This document shows, one piece after another, positions 11,888-22,913 of a stretch of DNA of 64,000 bases. Source of the DNA: Apium graveolens (lineage: Eukaryota; Streptophyta; Magnoliopsida; Apiales; Apiaceae); NCBI RefSeq assembly GCF_009905375.1, contig NC_133653.1:60081956-60145955 (forward strand), read 5' to 3'. Positions within the stretch are counted from its first letter, which is position 1. Every line of letters starts with the position of its first letter. The translations under genes were made by a program, and so were the position numbers. The notes below the pieces were generated by a model, which worked only from the letters and a program-made list of their open reading frames with translations, was not told where the DNA came from and made no database searches.

Positions 11888-11899
11888 TGGTATCAGAGC
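11888..11899 (+). other. Primer binding site, B copy 1
   Basis: TGGTATCAGAGC follows the LTR after a two-base spacer. This is the classic site complementary to the 3' end of plant initiator methionine tRNA. It is repeated at 18063-18074 in copy 2. Confidence 0.93.
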
Positions 11900-11981
11900 C
11901 TTCTGATTAACGAACAAATCAAGATCCTAGACTTTTGTGATTTTTCAACTCCTTGAATTTTTATTTATTCAAAAATTCATA

Positions 11982-14213
11982 ATGACTTCACATAAAGTTG
12001 GAACCGTTAAAATTCCACAATTTGATAAAGAGAATTATATCATGTGGAAGAAGAAGATGCTATTATTTTTACAAGTTGCAAATCCCAAATATTCAAACTT
12101 GTTAAAGAAGGGTATAAAAACTTCGATGGTTATTGAACCGGAGGTAATAATAGATGGTGTGGTGACTACTGAAGCTAGAACCTATCCAAAAGAGCCTGAA
12201 GATTTTACTCCTGCTGAGAAGGAAGAAGCCTCCTTGGATGCCAGCCTTCAATTATTATTAATTGATTCCCTTGATCCCTTGATGAACAGACATGTGATGA
12301 ACTATAAAAATTCCAAACACATGTGGGAAACTATTGAGGTGATTAATGAAGGCACAGAGGAAGTTAGGGAGAACAAGTTGGAAATCCTAACCTCTGAATA
12401 TGAACATTTCAAATCAAATCCAGGAGAAGGAATTACTGAAGTGTTTGAGAGGTACAATGCGTTGATCAACAACCTGAACATCAATGGAAAGTATTATTCA
12501 ATCAGGGAGGTCAACAAAAAGTTCCTTTTAACACTGCCAACTCATCTTGAACATAGAATCACTGCCATTAGAGAAGCTAGAGATCTGAGTGAGATTTCTT
12601 TGGACAGGCTCTATGGAGTGTTAAAAACCTATGAGTTGGAGCAGATTCAACAGAAGGAAGTCTACGGGAAGGATAGAATGGTCAGCACATCTACTGCACT
12701 TGTAGCTGAAGGTCAACAACAACAGCAATCTCAACAATTAGAAAGAATGGTACAGTTTTCCAAGGGTGAGGAAAATGAGTTAGTAGCAGAATATGATCCT
12801 CCTACTACAAATCAATCAAGTGATGATTTTTATTCCTTGGAAGAGCTGGAGCAATTGGAAGATGAATCAATGGCCCAAATTGTCAAGAGATTCTCCCATG
12901 TCAGATTCAGGAGGAATCCCAAGCTTAAGTACAAGTCCAACTACAACAAATTCCAGAAAGGTGGATCTTCATCCTCTAACACCAGTAGTGGTGGGTACAA
13001 AACAGGGATGGTTGATCGAAGCACCATTATATGCTATAACTGCAATGAGTTGGGACACTTTGCCACAGAATGTAGGAAGCCAAAGCAAGTAAGAAAGAAC
13101 TCTGAAAGGGCTTATCTGGCAAAGGGAAGAAGCTGGGATGATACTGACAGTGAAGATGAAGATGAAGGAAATCTTGCTCTTATGGCTATTGATGGAAAAG
13201 CTTCATCGTCAAGAATAGAGGTAAAACTTTCTGATGCTGAAATGGTTTATCATCTAAGAGGTAACTTAGATTGTGCACGTCGTGATAATGAACTGTTAAG
13301 TTTACAGATCACAGACGTTGAGAAAGAGGTCAATGAATTAAGACTTGTGCACATTAATCAAGACAAATTAAAAGAACAGGTATCTTTTCTAGAGAATAGA
13401 GTTGACTGTTATAGAAAACTCGAAACTATTCTCAAAGACAAGATCACCGGTCTTGAGACTAAGGTTAGAGCCTACTTTAATTCTTGTTCGAAGGCTAAAG
13501 AGTTCTACAGTAAGCAAGCTGTTAATCAAACATCTGGAATAGGTTATGATTACAATGCTGCTATTGGAGAATTAGGCATAAACTCCCCTCCTCATGTCTG
13601 TGCTAAAGGGAGGGAAGTACCACATGTGCTTAAGGGTGTTGATGAACCCCTCTATAAAGCATCAATTGCTGAACCATTTGATGCGACCTCTTCTGTTATT
13701 CAAGAGGAAATACGTGCTGAGGATCATGCTAATGAGAAGATTGTTTCCAAGTCAAGTGAGTCGAAAGTTCCAGTCAAAGTTGTGAAAGCAACTGAGACTA
13801 ACTCAGACACATATGAGTTGGATAACAATAATGCCATGTCTACCATGCATAAATTGCCTGCTGTTAATCACTCTCATAAAGCATGTGGTGTTGCTAATTG
13901 TATGTCTTGTGCTTTTAATATGATGTATGCTTATTTTAATGGTAAGCATGTGTCTAATGATAAGACTACTCCTCGTCAGCATGTGAATAACAAGAAGCAT
14001 GATAGGTCTAAGACTACTAGTCCTTCTAAGGCTAGAAAGGAGACATTTGTGCCTAAGCTTAAACAGAAATTTGTTAACGCTGTTTACAAGGTCAAATGTT
14101 CAGTCATTGAGAAAGTTGAGGCAATTAAAATTAAAAATGTTGTTTTGCCTGACAAAGGACAGTTCTACAAGTATGCCGGGCCCAACCAAGTTTGGGTTCC
14201 GAAGAAGGTCTAA
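11982..14213 (+). CDS. gag: Gag of element B copy 1 (open, 743 codons)
   Basis: Gag is the capsid and nucleocapsid protein. I take the start as the ATG at 11982 (MTSHKVGTVKIPQFDKENY), where similarity to Copia gag begins; the frame also has an ATG at 11937. Parts in order: a UBN2-type Copia gag domain at about residues 15-240 (IMWKKKMLLFLQ, KEEASLDASLQLLL, MWETIEVI); a Q-rich linker; a basic stretch; a CCHC knuckle CYNCNELGHFATEC at nucleotides 13032-13073; an acidic DTDSEDEDEGN patch; a predicted coiled coil (roughly nucleotides 13230-13500); and a basic C-terminal tail ending PNQVWVPKKV. The long, coiled-coil-bearing gag fits Sireviruses. This is the only intact gag in the window and may encode a working capsid. 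Confidence 0.88.
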   Translation: MTSHKVGTVKIPQFDKENYIMWKKKMLLFLQVANPKYSNLLKKGIKTSMVIEPEVIIDGVVTTEARTYPKEPEDFTPAEKEEASLDASLQLLLIDSLDPLMNRHVMNYKNSKHMWETIEVINEGTEEVRENKLEILTSEYEHFKSNPGEGITEVFERYNALINNLNINGKYYSIREVNKKFLLTLPTHLEHRITAIREARDLSEISLDRLYGVLKTYELEQIQQKEVYGKDRMVSTSTALVAEGQQQQQSQQLERMVQFSKGEENELVAEYDPPTTNQSSDDFYSLEELEQLEDESMAQIVKRFSHVRFRRNPKLKYKSNYNKFQKGGSSSSNTSSGGYKTGMVDRSTIICYNCNELGHFATECRKPKQVRKNSERAYLAKGRSWDDTDSEDEDEGNLALMAIDGKASSSRIEVKLSDAEMVYHLRGNLDCARRDNELLSLQITDVEKEVNELRLVHINQDKLKEQVSFLENRVDCYRKLETILKDKITGLETKVRAYFNSCSKAKEFYSKQAVNQTSGIGYDYNAAIGELGINSPPHVCAKGREVPHVLKGVDEPLYKASIAEPFDATSSVIQEEIRAEDHANEKIVSKSSESKVPVKVVKATETNSDTYELDNNNAMSTMHKLPAVNHSHKACGVANCMSCAFNMMYAYFNGKHVSNDKTTPRQHVNNKKHDRSKTTSPSKARKETFVPKLKQKFVNAVYKVKCSVIEKVEAIKIKNVVLPDKGQFYKYAGPNQVWVPKKV

Positions 14214-14466
14214 TCCATTTGTAGTGCAGGGCATTAAACAAGTATAACCGGTAGTGTGGATTCTTGACAGTGGATCATCAAGACATATGACCGGAGATAG
14301 AGCCCTGCTATCAAATGTGGTTGAGAAAGCTGGCCCCATGGTTACCTTTGGAGATAACAGTAAAGGTTTATCTGAGGGATATGGCTGTTTGCAAGCTAGG
14401 AATGTTATCATTGTAATTTTGTATATTGTGCTAGGTTATTATCAGGAAGCAGTATCTAACATATAG
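14214..14466 (+). pseudogene. Element B copy 1 truncated protease
   Basis: The sequence shifts by one frame relative to gag. After a TAA at 14245-14247 it reads WILDSGSSRHMTGDRALLSN from about 14254. This is the start of a Copia aspartic protease with its Asp-Ser-Gly active site. The expected downstream part ends near GYGCLQARNVII, where similarity to pol stops, and nothing of integrase or RT follows. This is the left edge of the large pol deletion that makes B non-autonomous. Confidence 0.8.
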
Positions 14467-15349
14467 CACCAGTGACGAGACTTGAGAATATTACGACATA
14501 TCAGGCACCTGCTGCACATTACACTTGGAATTGTACTCTAGTAAGATGTGTACAAGTGTACTCCTGATTGGTGAGTTAAAAGAGGAAGTCAGTGCACCAC
14601 AGTTCATGGACTTTGCAGCTGCAGATCTATTGGACTATGCAATCTCTTCTTCTCAATCTCACTTTAGGTTGGTATGAACTAGTATACTGCTCAAGCAATC
14701 GTCAAGGACATGGTATGGCACTCTAACAGAAGTTATAATTTTATATGAATAAGTAGAGTCGTCATATTAATAACTATCTTATCACTAGGCATAATCATAT
14801 TGTTTTATATATGCAGTGATATATTGAATTATGCAACATAACAATTAGTATCTAAAGTACTTGACAAGTATCGGTCAATGATATCTTGTTAACATTATGT
14901 TGCAGATATTTGTAAGCTTTTGATATGAATGAGAATTACTTAGACTTTACCCTAAGTGATCAATGTTTTATCAAAAACTCATTCATATTGAAAAACAAAA
15001 TCAAACTTCTTTCTACATTAGTGATTTCTTATTTCATGTAAAATCTTTTGAAATCACTATTGTAAATCATTTTCTCTCTATTACCATATATTTTGTGTTA
15101 CAGGTTCAGTCTCCAATGACTTTCTTTCATTAACAGTCATGAGGTTGAAAACCCACAACGTCTATCCCAGACTGTAAAGACAAACACAAAAACAGAACCA
15201 ACCAACACTCTTTTACCACTAAAAGTAGTATGAATGAGCGTGAGGGAGATAGTGCCTAGTGCACCACATAAGGAAGGTTTTGTAGTCAACCCAGTAGCTC
15301 TGTCTCCTACATAGATGAGTAGTATTTAAATCGAGACAACTGCTAGCCC
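14467..15349 (+). other. B internal spacer after the pol deletion (copy 1)
   Basis: This is non-coding sequence with stops in all frames and AT-rich around 14750-15090. No integrase or RT motif is visible on either strand. The same sequence recurs in copy 2 at 20641-21523. Confidence 0.6.
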
Positions 15350-15764
15350 CCATACATCTTCTCAAAAAGATGTAATGGCTCAAAAGGCACAAAAACAGTT
15401 ACTAGATTCAGTCTCTCAACAGGGTGAGTCTATTGAATTTTGCCTGTCGGCCAAGGTATCCGATGTAGTGTCACCACTTCAAACATAAACAATTCTTGAT
15501 GCACAAGGAGAGGTTACACACACAAAGGATGAGTTGACGGAAACAAGAGTTTCGACCATTTTAAGGTCAGATTCGATTGTTCAAGGTTCGTTAGTGGACC
15601 AATTGCCTTTACAGGTGTTAGGAGAGGATACTGATCCAAAAGCCATATGTCAGTGGTCAGTGTCTACCTCCCCAGGCTTAAATCCCCTGGATGCATCTGC
15701 GGATAGTGGATCTGACATAGGTGCAGATCGGCAACTTGTTGACAATGATTCAGTTATAACCTGA
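15350..15764 (+). pseudogene. Element B copy 1 remnant of the Sirevirus-type 3' ORF
   Basis: A weakly preserved frame contains KDVMAQKAQKQLLDS, then a TAA at about 15486, then an open stretch 15534-15764 (MTETRVSTILRSD through GADRQLVDND). It is rich in Ser, Asp and Gln with no enzyme motif. Its place, downstream of where pol should be, matches the extra ('env-like') ORF of Sireviruses. A function in entry is not shown by anything in the sequence. Copy 2 has the same remnant ending at 21938. Confidence 0.5.
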
Positions 15765-16739
15765 TGAGTCACAAGGAAATGTCTTCACAGACATTAGAAG
15801 GGAACTTTGATCTTTATGCTAAATTCTTTGGATCATTGTTTACCTTCCCAGAATTTAAATCTGGAACCCTAAAAGGGAAACTAGCAACTTGTAGATTATG
15901 ACTCAGATTTATCTGACGAGTTTAACAAGGATGGGGATTTGTGAACTCCCATTGCACCACCTGTGACCTCCTTAAAGGATGGCTAAGGTGATTTTCCTTG
16001 CAGGTACAGCTGGATTATGGAGCTATGAGAGAAGAGTGATACACTTATGAGAATGAGTGTAAACACGAGTGGAGAGAAGAGTGAAACTCATGTGAGGTAC
16101 ACTAAACACAATCACACACTCACAGTGAGGAAGAAAGAGAAACTACTTGTTATTTCTTTTCCAACCAAGTGAAATATGAGAACTCCTTCAGACGACGGCA
16201 TACATTCCTTCTTTAAGGGGGAGATAAAAGCTTAAGTAATAGTTTGGAGGATTCCTCAACTAAGGGGGAGAAATAGCAGGGAGGAAGAAAAAGATCCTAA
16301 AAATGTACACTACACCACACCATTGTTATTTTTAACTACGGATCCTATTGTACGGGAGAGGTGGTAAACACAAGGTGATTTCCTAGTAAGGGAAGAAGCA
16401 GTTAGGGGAGTACCATTGGTTTTTATCTGTGGATCCTATTGTACGGGAGAGGTGGTAAAACGAAGGTGATCTTCTTTAATCAGTTGATTCTCATAGGGGG
16501 AGAAGCAAGAGATATGGGCTTCTCAACAGGAAATGTGGTTGTACATGTGAAGATGGAACTACTTGAAGATATGTTCAGTCTAGAGGAACATCTACTTGGA
16601 ATCTGGAAAATGTTAAATCTCATCCAGAACTTTTCTGCTATTTACTTTGCATGTATGTTTATATCTTTTTCTTATTTGTTAGTTGAGTTATCCTCTAGGT
16701 ATTTGTGTGTTATTGTCTAACAAACAAATAGGGGGAGAT
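15765..16739 (+). other. B 3' non-coding region with multiple PPT-like motifs (copy 1)
   Basis: Four G5AG-type purine tracts occur: 16215-16225, 16262-16274, 16495-16505 and 16727-16739, the last ending exactly at the start of LTR 2. Multiple PPTs ahead of the 3' LTR are a described Sirevirus hallmark. Two 29-base direct repeats, beginning GGATCCTATTGTACGGGAG, lie at 16340-16368 and 16431-16459. The short frame 16439-16720 has no recognised domain. Copy 2 repeats this arrangement before 22914. Confidence 0.7.
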
Positions 16740-18060
16740 TGTAAGTCATATGTCATGGCCTATTTGTATATTCGAGGATTCAACTCAACTCAAATAAGAA
16801 TGTAATAAGTAAATAGTGGATCGACCATCAGAGAGATCTCGCAAAGTAATATCTGTCAAAGGATTCAGAAACAAGGTTCATCTACAGACTTGAGGAGTTA
16901 ATTCACTGGAAGAAGTTCAAGAAGTTGATCATGCCTCAGTGATATAAATCAAGATCGTGGATTTAATCAAGTGACAGAGATCTCATCAGAGTATCATTAA
17001 TTACAAGGATTTAATCTGAAGAAAATCAAAGTGTCAAAGTCAAGACATGAAGAAACATCACGGAAGTTAGTCACTCATGAACCAGACAGTACATCGAGTG
17101 TCAACATTGAAGTGGTGGAATTGATTCATAATTTTCAGTGATTTTCAGAAGATTTGCAGAAGAATGGTTGCTGCTCAAGACTAGAATTAATTCTCTATTA
17201 ATTAATTAAGTCATCTAATTTAATTAAGAAAATAAATTATATCTGCAAAGAATAATTTATTTATTAATTGAATTAATTGATTAATTAATTCTGAATTAAT
17301 TTTAGGAATTTTCAGAAGTTTAATTGGTTTAAAAACAGTCTTAAATCAGCAAGACAATTGAAAATGAACTAGCATGACAATCTGGATTGTCATACCGATT
17401 GTCATGCCAAGTCATTTCAATTGTCATACCGAAAGTTACACTAGGAAGGAGATTGTCATGCCAGTTCAAAAGATTGTCCTACCGATAGTCATGCTGGTTC
17501 AAACGATTGTCTTGCTAGCTCAAAAGGATAGTCTCACCGATTGTCATACAAGCTTAAAGGATTGTCATTCCAATTCAATTAATTCGGCTGTTGATAAATA
17601 GAAGCAGAAGTCATTCAACTCAATAATCCAGAACACAGAAGTCAAGAAAAAAAGCAGAAAAGAAAAACAAGAAGAAATATTTCATCTTTTCATCTGCATA
17701 CTTCAAGATTAAATTTCTAGATTGTAAAGTTAAATCCAATCCACTAGAAATCTTTATCTTGCTCTTTTGTAACAATCTAGCGGATTAAAATCCCTAGAAC
17801 TTAATCTCAAATCGCGTTTAGCATTTGATTCTAATTATTGCAAAAATAGAAAAAGTTCATGTCGAATTTATTCTAGATTTGTAATAATTGATTTGAGATT
17901 AATACCTTGTAATCGATACAGTTGTTGTAACACCTTTCAAGTTTAATAATATTTTTATTTAACTTGAATTTTGTTTCACATTTTTTATTCCGCATTTATT
18001 CGATTATTTGGTACTGTTTGTATTCAACCCCCCCTTCTACAAACACATTGGGACCTAACA
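16740..18060 (+). repeat. Element B LTR 2 (shared middle LTR)
   Basis: This LTR is 1321 bases. It serves as the 3' LTR of copy 1 (a PPT abuts it on the left) and the 5' LTR of copy 2 (a PBS follows two bases after it). It has private substitutions, for example G at 16757 in the 'catggcc' context, and it shares the 12 bases missing from LTR 1 with LTR 3. No target duplication is seen at either side, as expected for an internal LTR of an array. Confidence 0.95.
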
Positions 18061-18156
18061 ATTGGTATCAGAGCCTTCTGATTAACGAACAAATCAAGAT
18101 CCTAGACTTTTGTGATTTTTCAACTCCTTGAATTTTTATTTATTCAAAAATTCATA

Positions 18157-20387
18157 ATGACTTCACATAAAGTTGGAACCGTTAAAATTCCACAATTTGA
18201 TAAAGAGAATTATATCATGTGGAAGAAGAAGATGCTATTATTTTTACAAGTTGCAAATCCCAAATATTCAAACTTGTTAAAGAAGGGTATAAAAACTCCG
18301 ATGGTTATTGAACCGGAGGTAATAATAGATGGTGTGGTGACTACTGAAGCTAGAACCTATCCAAAAGAGCCTGAAGATTTTACTCCTGCTGAGAAGGAAG
18401 AAGCCTCCTTGGATGTCAGCCTTCAATTATTATTAATTGATTCCCTTGATCCCTTGATGAACAGACATGTGATGAACTGTAAAAATTCCAAACACATGTG
18501 GGAAACTATTGAGGTGATTAATGAAGGCACAGAGGAAGTTAGGGAGAACAAGTTGGAAATCCTAACCTCTGAATATGAACATTTCAAATCAAATCCAGGA
18601 GAAGGAATTACTGAAGTGTTTGAGAGGTACAATGCGTTGATCAACAACCTGAACATCAATGGAAAGTATTATTCAATCAGGGAGGTCAACAAAAAGTTCC
18701 TTTTAACACTGCCAACTCATCTTGAACATAGAATCACTGCCATTAGAGAAGCTAGAGATCTGAGTGAGATTTCTTTGGACAGGCTCTATGGAGTGTTAAA
18801 AACCTATGAGTTGGAGCAGATTCAACAGAAGGAAGTCTACGGGAAGGATAGAATGGTCAGCACATCTACTGCACTTATAGCTGAAGGTCAACAACAATAG
18901 CAATCTCAACAATTAGAAAGAATGGTACAGTTTTCCAAGGGTGAGGAAAATGAGTTAGTAGCAGAATATGATCCTCCTACTACAAATCAATCAAGTGATG
19001 ATTTTTATTCCTTGGAAGAGCTGGAGCAATTGGAAGATGAATCAATGGCCCAAATTGTCAAGAGATTCTCCCATGTCAGATTCAGGAGGAATCCCAAGCT
19101 TAAGTACAAGTCCAAGTACAACAAATTCCAGAAAGGTGGATCTTCATCCTCTAACACCAGCAGTGGTGGGTACAAAACATGGATGGTTGATCGAAGCACC
19201 ATTATATGCTATAACTGCAATGAGTTGGGACACTTTGCCACAGAATGTAGGAAGCCAAAACAAGTAAGAAAGAACTCTGAAAGGGCTTATCTGGCAAAGG
19301 GAAGAAGCTGGGATGATACTGACAGTGAAGATGAAGATGAAGGAAATCTTGCTCTTATGGCTATTGATGGAAAAGCTTCATCGTCAAGAATAGAGGTAAA
19401 ACTTTCTGATGCTGAAATGGTTTATCATCTAAGAGGTAACTTAGATTGTGCACGTCGTGATAATGAACTGTTAAGTTTACAGATCACAGACGTTGAGAAA
19501 GAGGTCAATGAATTAAGACTTGTGCACATTAATCAAGACAAATTAAAAGAACAGGTATCTTTTCTAGAGAATAGAGTTGACTGTTATAGAAAACTCGAAA
19601 CTATTCTCAAAGACAAGATCACCGGTCTTGAGACTAAGGTTAGAGCCTACTTTAATTCTTGTTCGAAGGCTAAAGAGTTCTACAGTAAGCAAGCTGTTAA
19701 TCAAACATCTGGAATAGGTTATGATTACAATGCTGCTATTGGAGAATTAGGCATAAACTCCCCTCCTCATGTCTGTGCTAAAGGGAGGGAAGTACCACAT
19801 GTGCTTAAGGGTGTTGATGAACCCCTCTATAAAGCATCAATTGCTGAACCATTTGATGCGACCTCTTCTGTTATTCAAGAGGAAATACGTGCTGAGGATC
19901 ATGCTAATGAGAAGATTGTTTCCAAGTCAAGTGAGTCGAAAGTTTCAGTCAAAGTTGTGAAAGCAACTGAGACTAACTCAGACACATATGAGTTGGATAA
20001 CAATAATGCCATGTCTACCATGTATAAATTGCCTGCTGTTAATCACTCTCATAAGCATGTGGTGTTGCTAATTGTATGTCTTGTGCTTTTAATATGATGT
20101 ATGCTTATTTTAATGGTAAGCATGTGTCTAATGATAAGACTACTCCTCGTCAGCATGTGAATAACAAGAAGCATGATAGGTCTAAGACTGCTAGTCCTTC
20201 TAAGGCTAGAAAGGAGACATTTGTGCCTAAGCTTAAACAGAAATTTGTTAACGCTGTTTACAAGGTCAAATGTTCAGTCATTGAGAAAGTTGAGGCAATT
20301 AAAATTAAAAATGTTGTTTTGCCTGACAAAGGACAGTTCTACAAGTATGCCGGGCCCAACCAAGTTTGGGTTCCGAAGAAGGTCTAA
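18157..20387 (+). pseudogene. gag: Gag of element B copy 2 (broken)
   Basis: It is nearly identical to the copy 1 gag and has the same domains, including the CCHC knuckle. Two lesions break it. A CAG to TAG change at 18898-18900 falls in the Q-rich linker. A one-base deletion near 20055 ('cataagcatg' against 'cataaagcatg') shifts the frame so that it ends at 20097. The 3' piece from 20076 continues to 20387 in the original frame. It cannot make full-length Gag. Confidence 0.88.
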
Positions 20388-20640
20388 TCCATTTGTAGTG
20401 CAGGGCATTAAACAAGTATAACCGGTAGTGTGGATTCTTGACAGTGGATCATCAAGACATATGACCGGAGATAGAGCCCTGCTATCAAATGTGGTTGAGA
20501 AAGATGGCCCCATGGTTACCTTTGGAGATAACAGTAAAGGTTTATCTGAGGGATATGGCTGTTTGCAAGCTAGGAATGTTATCATTGTAATTTTGTATAT
20601 TGTGCTAGGTTATTATCAGGAAGCAGTATCTAACATATAG
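20388..20640 (+). pseudogene. Element B copy 2 truncated protease
   Basis: This has the same structure as copy 1: a TAA, then WILDSGSSRHMTGDR from about 20428, ending at the same deletion edge. One visible difference from copy 1 is Asp for Ala in the VEKDGPMV segment. Confidence 0.78.
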
Positions 20641-22913
20641 CACCAGTGACGAGACTTGAGAATATTACGACATATCAGGCACCTGCTGCACATTACACTT
20701 GGAATTGTACTCTAGTAAGATGTGTACAAGTGTACTCCTGATTGGTGAGTTAAAAGAGGAAGTCAGTGCACCACAGTTCATGGACTTTGCAGCTACAGAT
20801 CTATTGGACTATGCAATCTCTTCTTCTCAATCTCACTTTAGGTTGGTATGAACTAGTATACTGCTCAAGCAATCGTCAAGGACATGGTATGGCACTCTAA
20901 CAGAAGTTATAATTTTATATGAATAAGTAGAGTCGTCATATTAATAACTATCTTATCACTAGGCACAATCATATTGTTTTATATATGCAGTGATATATTG
21001 AATTATGCAACATAACAATTAGTATCTAAAGTACTTGACAAGTATCGGTCAATGATATCTTGTTAACATTATGTTGCAGATATTTGTAAGCTTTTGATAT
21101 GAATGAGAATTACTTAGACTTTACCCTAAGTGATCAATGTTTTATCAAAAACTCATTCATATTGAAAAACAAAATCAAACTTCTTTCTACATTAGTGATT
21201 TCTTATTTCATGTAAAATCTTTTGAAATCACTATTGTAAATCATTTTCTCTCTATTACCATATATTTTGTGTTACAGGTTCAGTCTCCAATGACTTTCTT
21301 TCATTAACAGTCATGAGGTTGAAAACCCACAACGTCTATCCCAGACTGTAAAGACAAACACAAAAACAGAACCAACCAACACTCTTTTACCACTAAAAGT
21401 AGTATGAATGAGCGTGAGGGAGATAGTGCCTAGTGCACCATATAAGGAAGGTTCTGTAGTCAACCCAGTAGCTCTGTCTCCTACATAGATGAGTAGTATT
21501 TAAATCGAGACAACTGCTAGCCCCCATACATCTTCTCAAAAAGATGTAATGGCTCAAAAGGCACAAAAACAGTTACTAGATTCAGTCTCTCAACAGGGTG
21601 AGTCTATTGAATTTTGCCTGTCGGCCAAGGTATCCGATGTAGTGTCACCACTTCAAACATAAACAATTCTTGATGCACAAGGAGAGGTTACACACACAAA
21701 GGATGAGTTGACGGAAACAAGAGTTTCGACCATTTTAAGGTCAGATTCGATTGTTCAAGGTTCGTTAGTGGACCAATTGCCTTTACAGATGTTAGGAGAG
21801 GATACTGATCCAAAAGCCATATGTCAGTGGTCAGTGTCTACCTCCCCAGGCTTAAATCCCCTGGATGCATCTGTGGATAGTGGATCTGACATAGGTGCAG
21901 ATCGGCAACTTGTTGACAATAATTCAGTTATAACCTGATGAGTCACAAGGAAATGTCTTCACAGACATTAGAAGGGAACTTTGATCTTTATGCTAAATTC
22001 TTTGGATCATTGTTTACCTTCCCAGAATTCAAATCTGGAACCCTAAAAGGGAAACTAGCAACTTGTAGATTATGACTCAGATTTATCTGACGAGTTTAAC
22101 AAGGATGGGGATTTGTGAACTCCCATTGCACCACCTGTGACCTCCTTAAAGGATGGCTAAGGTGATTTTCCTTGCAGGTACAGCTGGATTATGGAGCTAT
22201 GAGAGAAGAGTGATACACTTGTGAGAATGAGTGTAAACACGAGTGGAGAGAAGAGTGAAACTCATGTGAGGTACACTAAACACAATCACACACTCACAGT
22301 GAGGAAGAAAGAGAAACTACTTGTTATTTCTTTTCCAACCAAGTGAAATATGAGAACTCCTTCAGACGACGACATACATTCCTTCTTTAAGGGGGAGATA
22401 AAAGCTTAAGTAATAGTTTGGAGGATTCCTCAACTAAGGGGGAGAAATAGCAGGGAGGAAGAAAAAGATCCTAAAAATGTACACTACACCACATCATTGT
22501 TATTTTTAACTACGGATCCTATTATACGGGAGAGGTGGTAAACACAAGGTGATTTCCTAGTAAGGGAAGAAGCAGTTAGGGGAGTACCATTGGTTTTTAT
22601 CTGTGGATCCTATTGTACGGGAGAGGTGGTAAAACGAAGGTGATCTTCTTTAATCAGTTGATTCTCATAGGGGGAGAAGCAAGAGATATGGGCTTCTCAA
22701 CAGGAAATGTGGTTGTACATGTGAAGATGGAACTACTTGAAGATATGTTCAGTCTAGAGGAACATCTACTTGGAATCTGGAAAATGTTAAATCTCATCCA
22801 GAACTTTTCTGCTATTTACTTTGCATGTATGTTTATATCTTTTTCTTATTTGTTAGTTGAGTTATCCTCTAGGTATTTGTGTGTTATTGTCTAACAAACA
22901 AATAGGGGGAGAT
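20641..22913 (+). other. B copy 2 spacer, 3' ORF remnant and PPT region
   Basis: This is a near-identical second copy of 14467-16739. It contains the 3' ORF remnant (open frame 21708-21938), the four purine tracts (the last just before 22914) and the paired 29-base repeats. In the first of those repeats the copy 2 sequence reads 'attatacggg' instead of 'attgtacggg'. Confidence 0.7.

Noticed and set aside
12793..13092. Frames overlapping B gag in other phases (also near 13594, 13999, 18968, 19769)
   Set aside because: They are out-of-frame shadows of gag. Only the 13999 phase matters, because it leads into the protease fragment.
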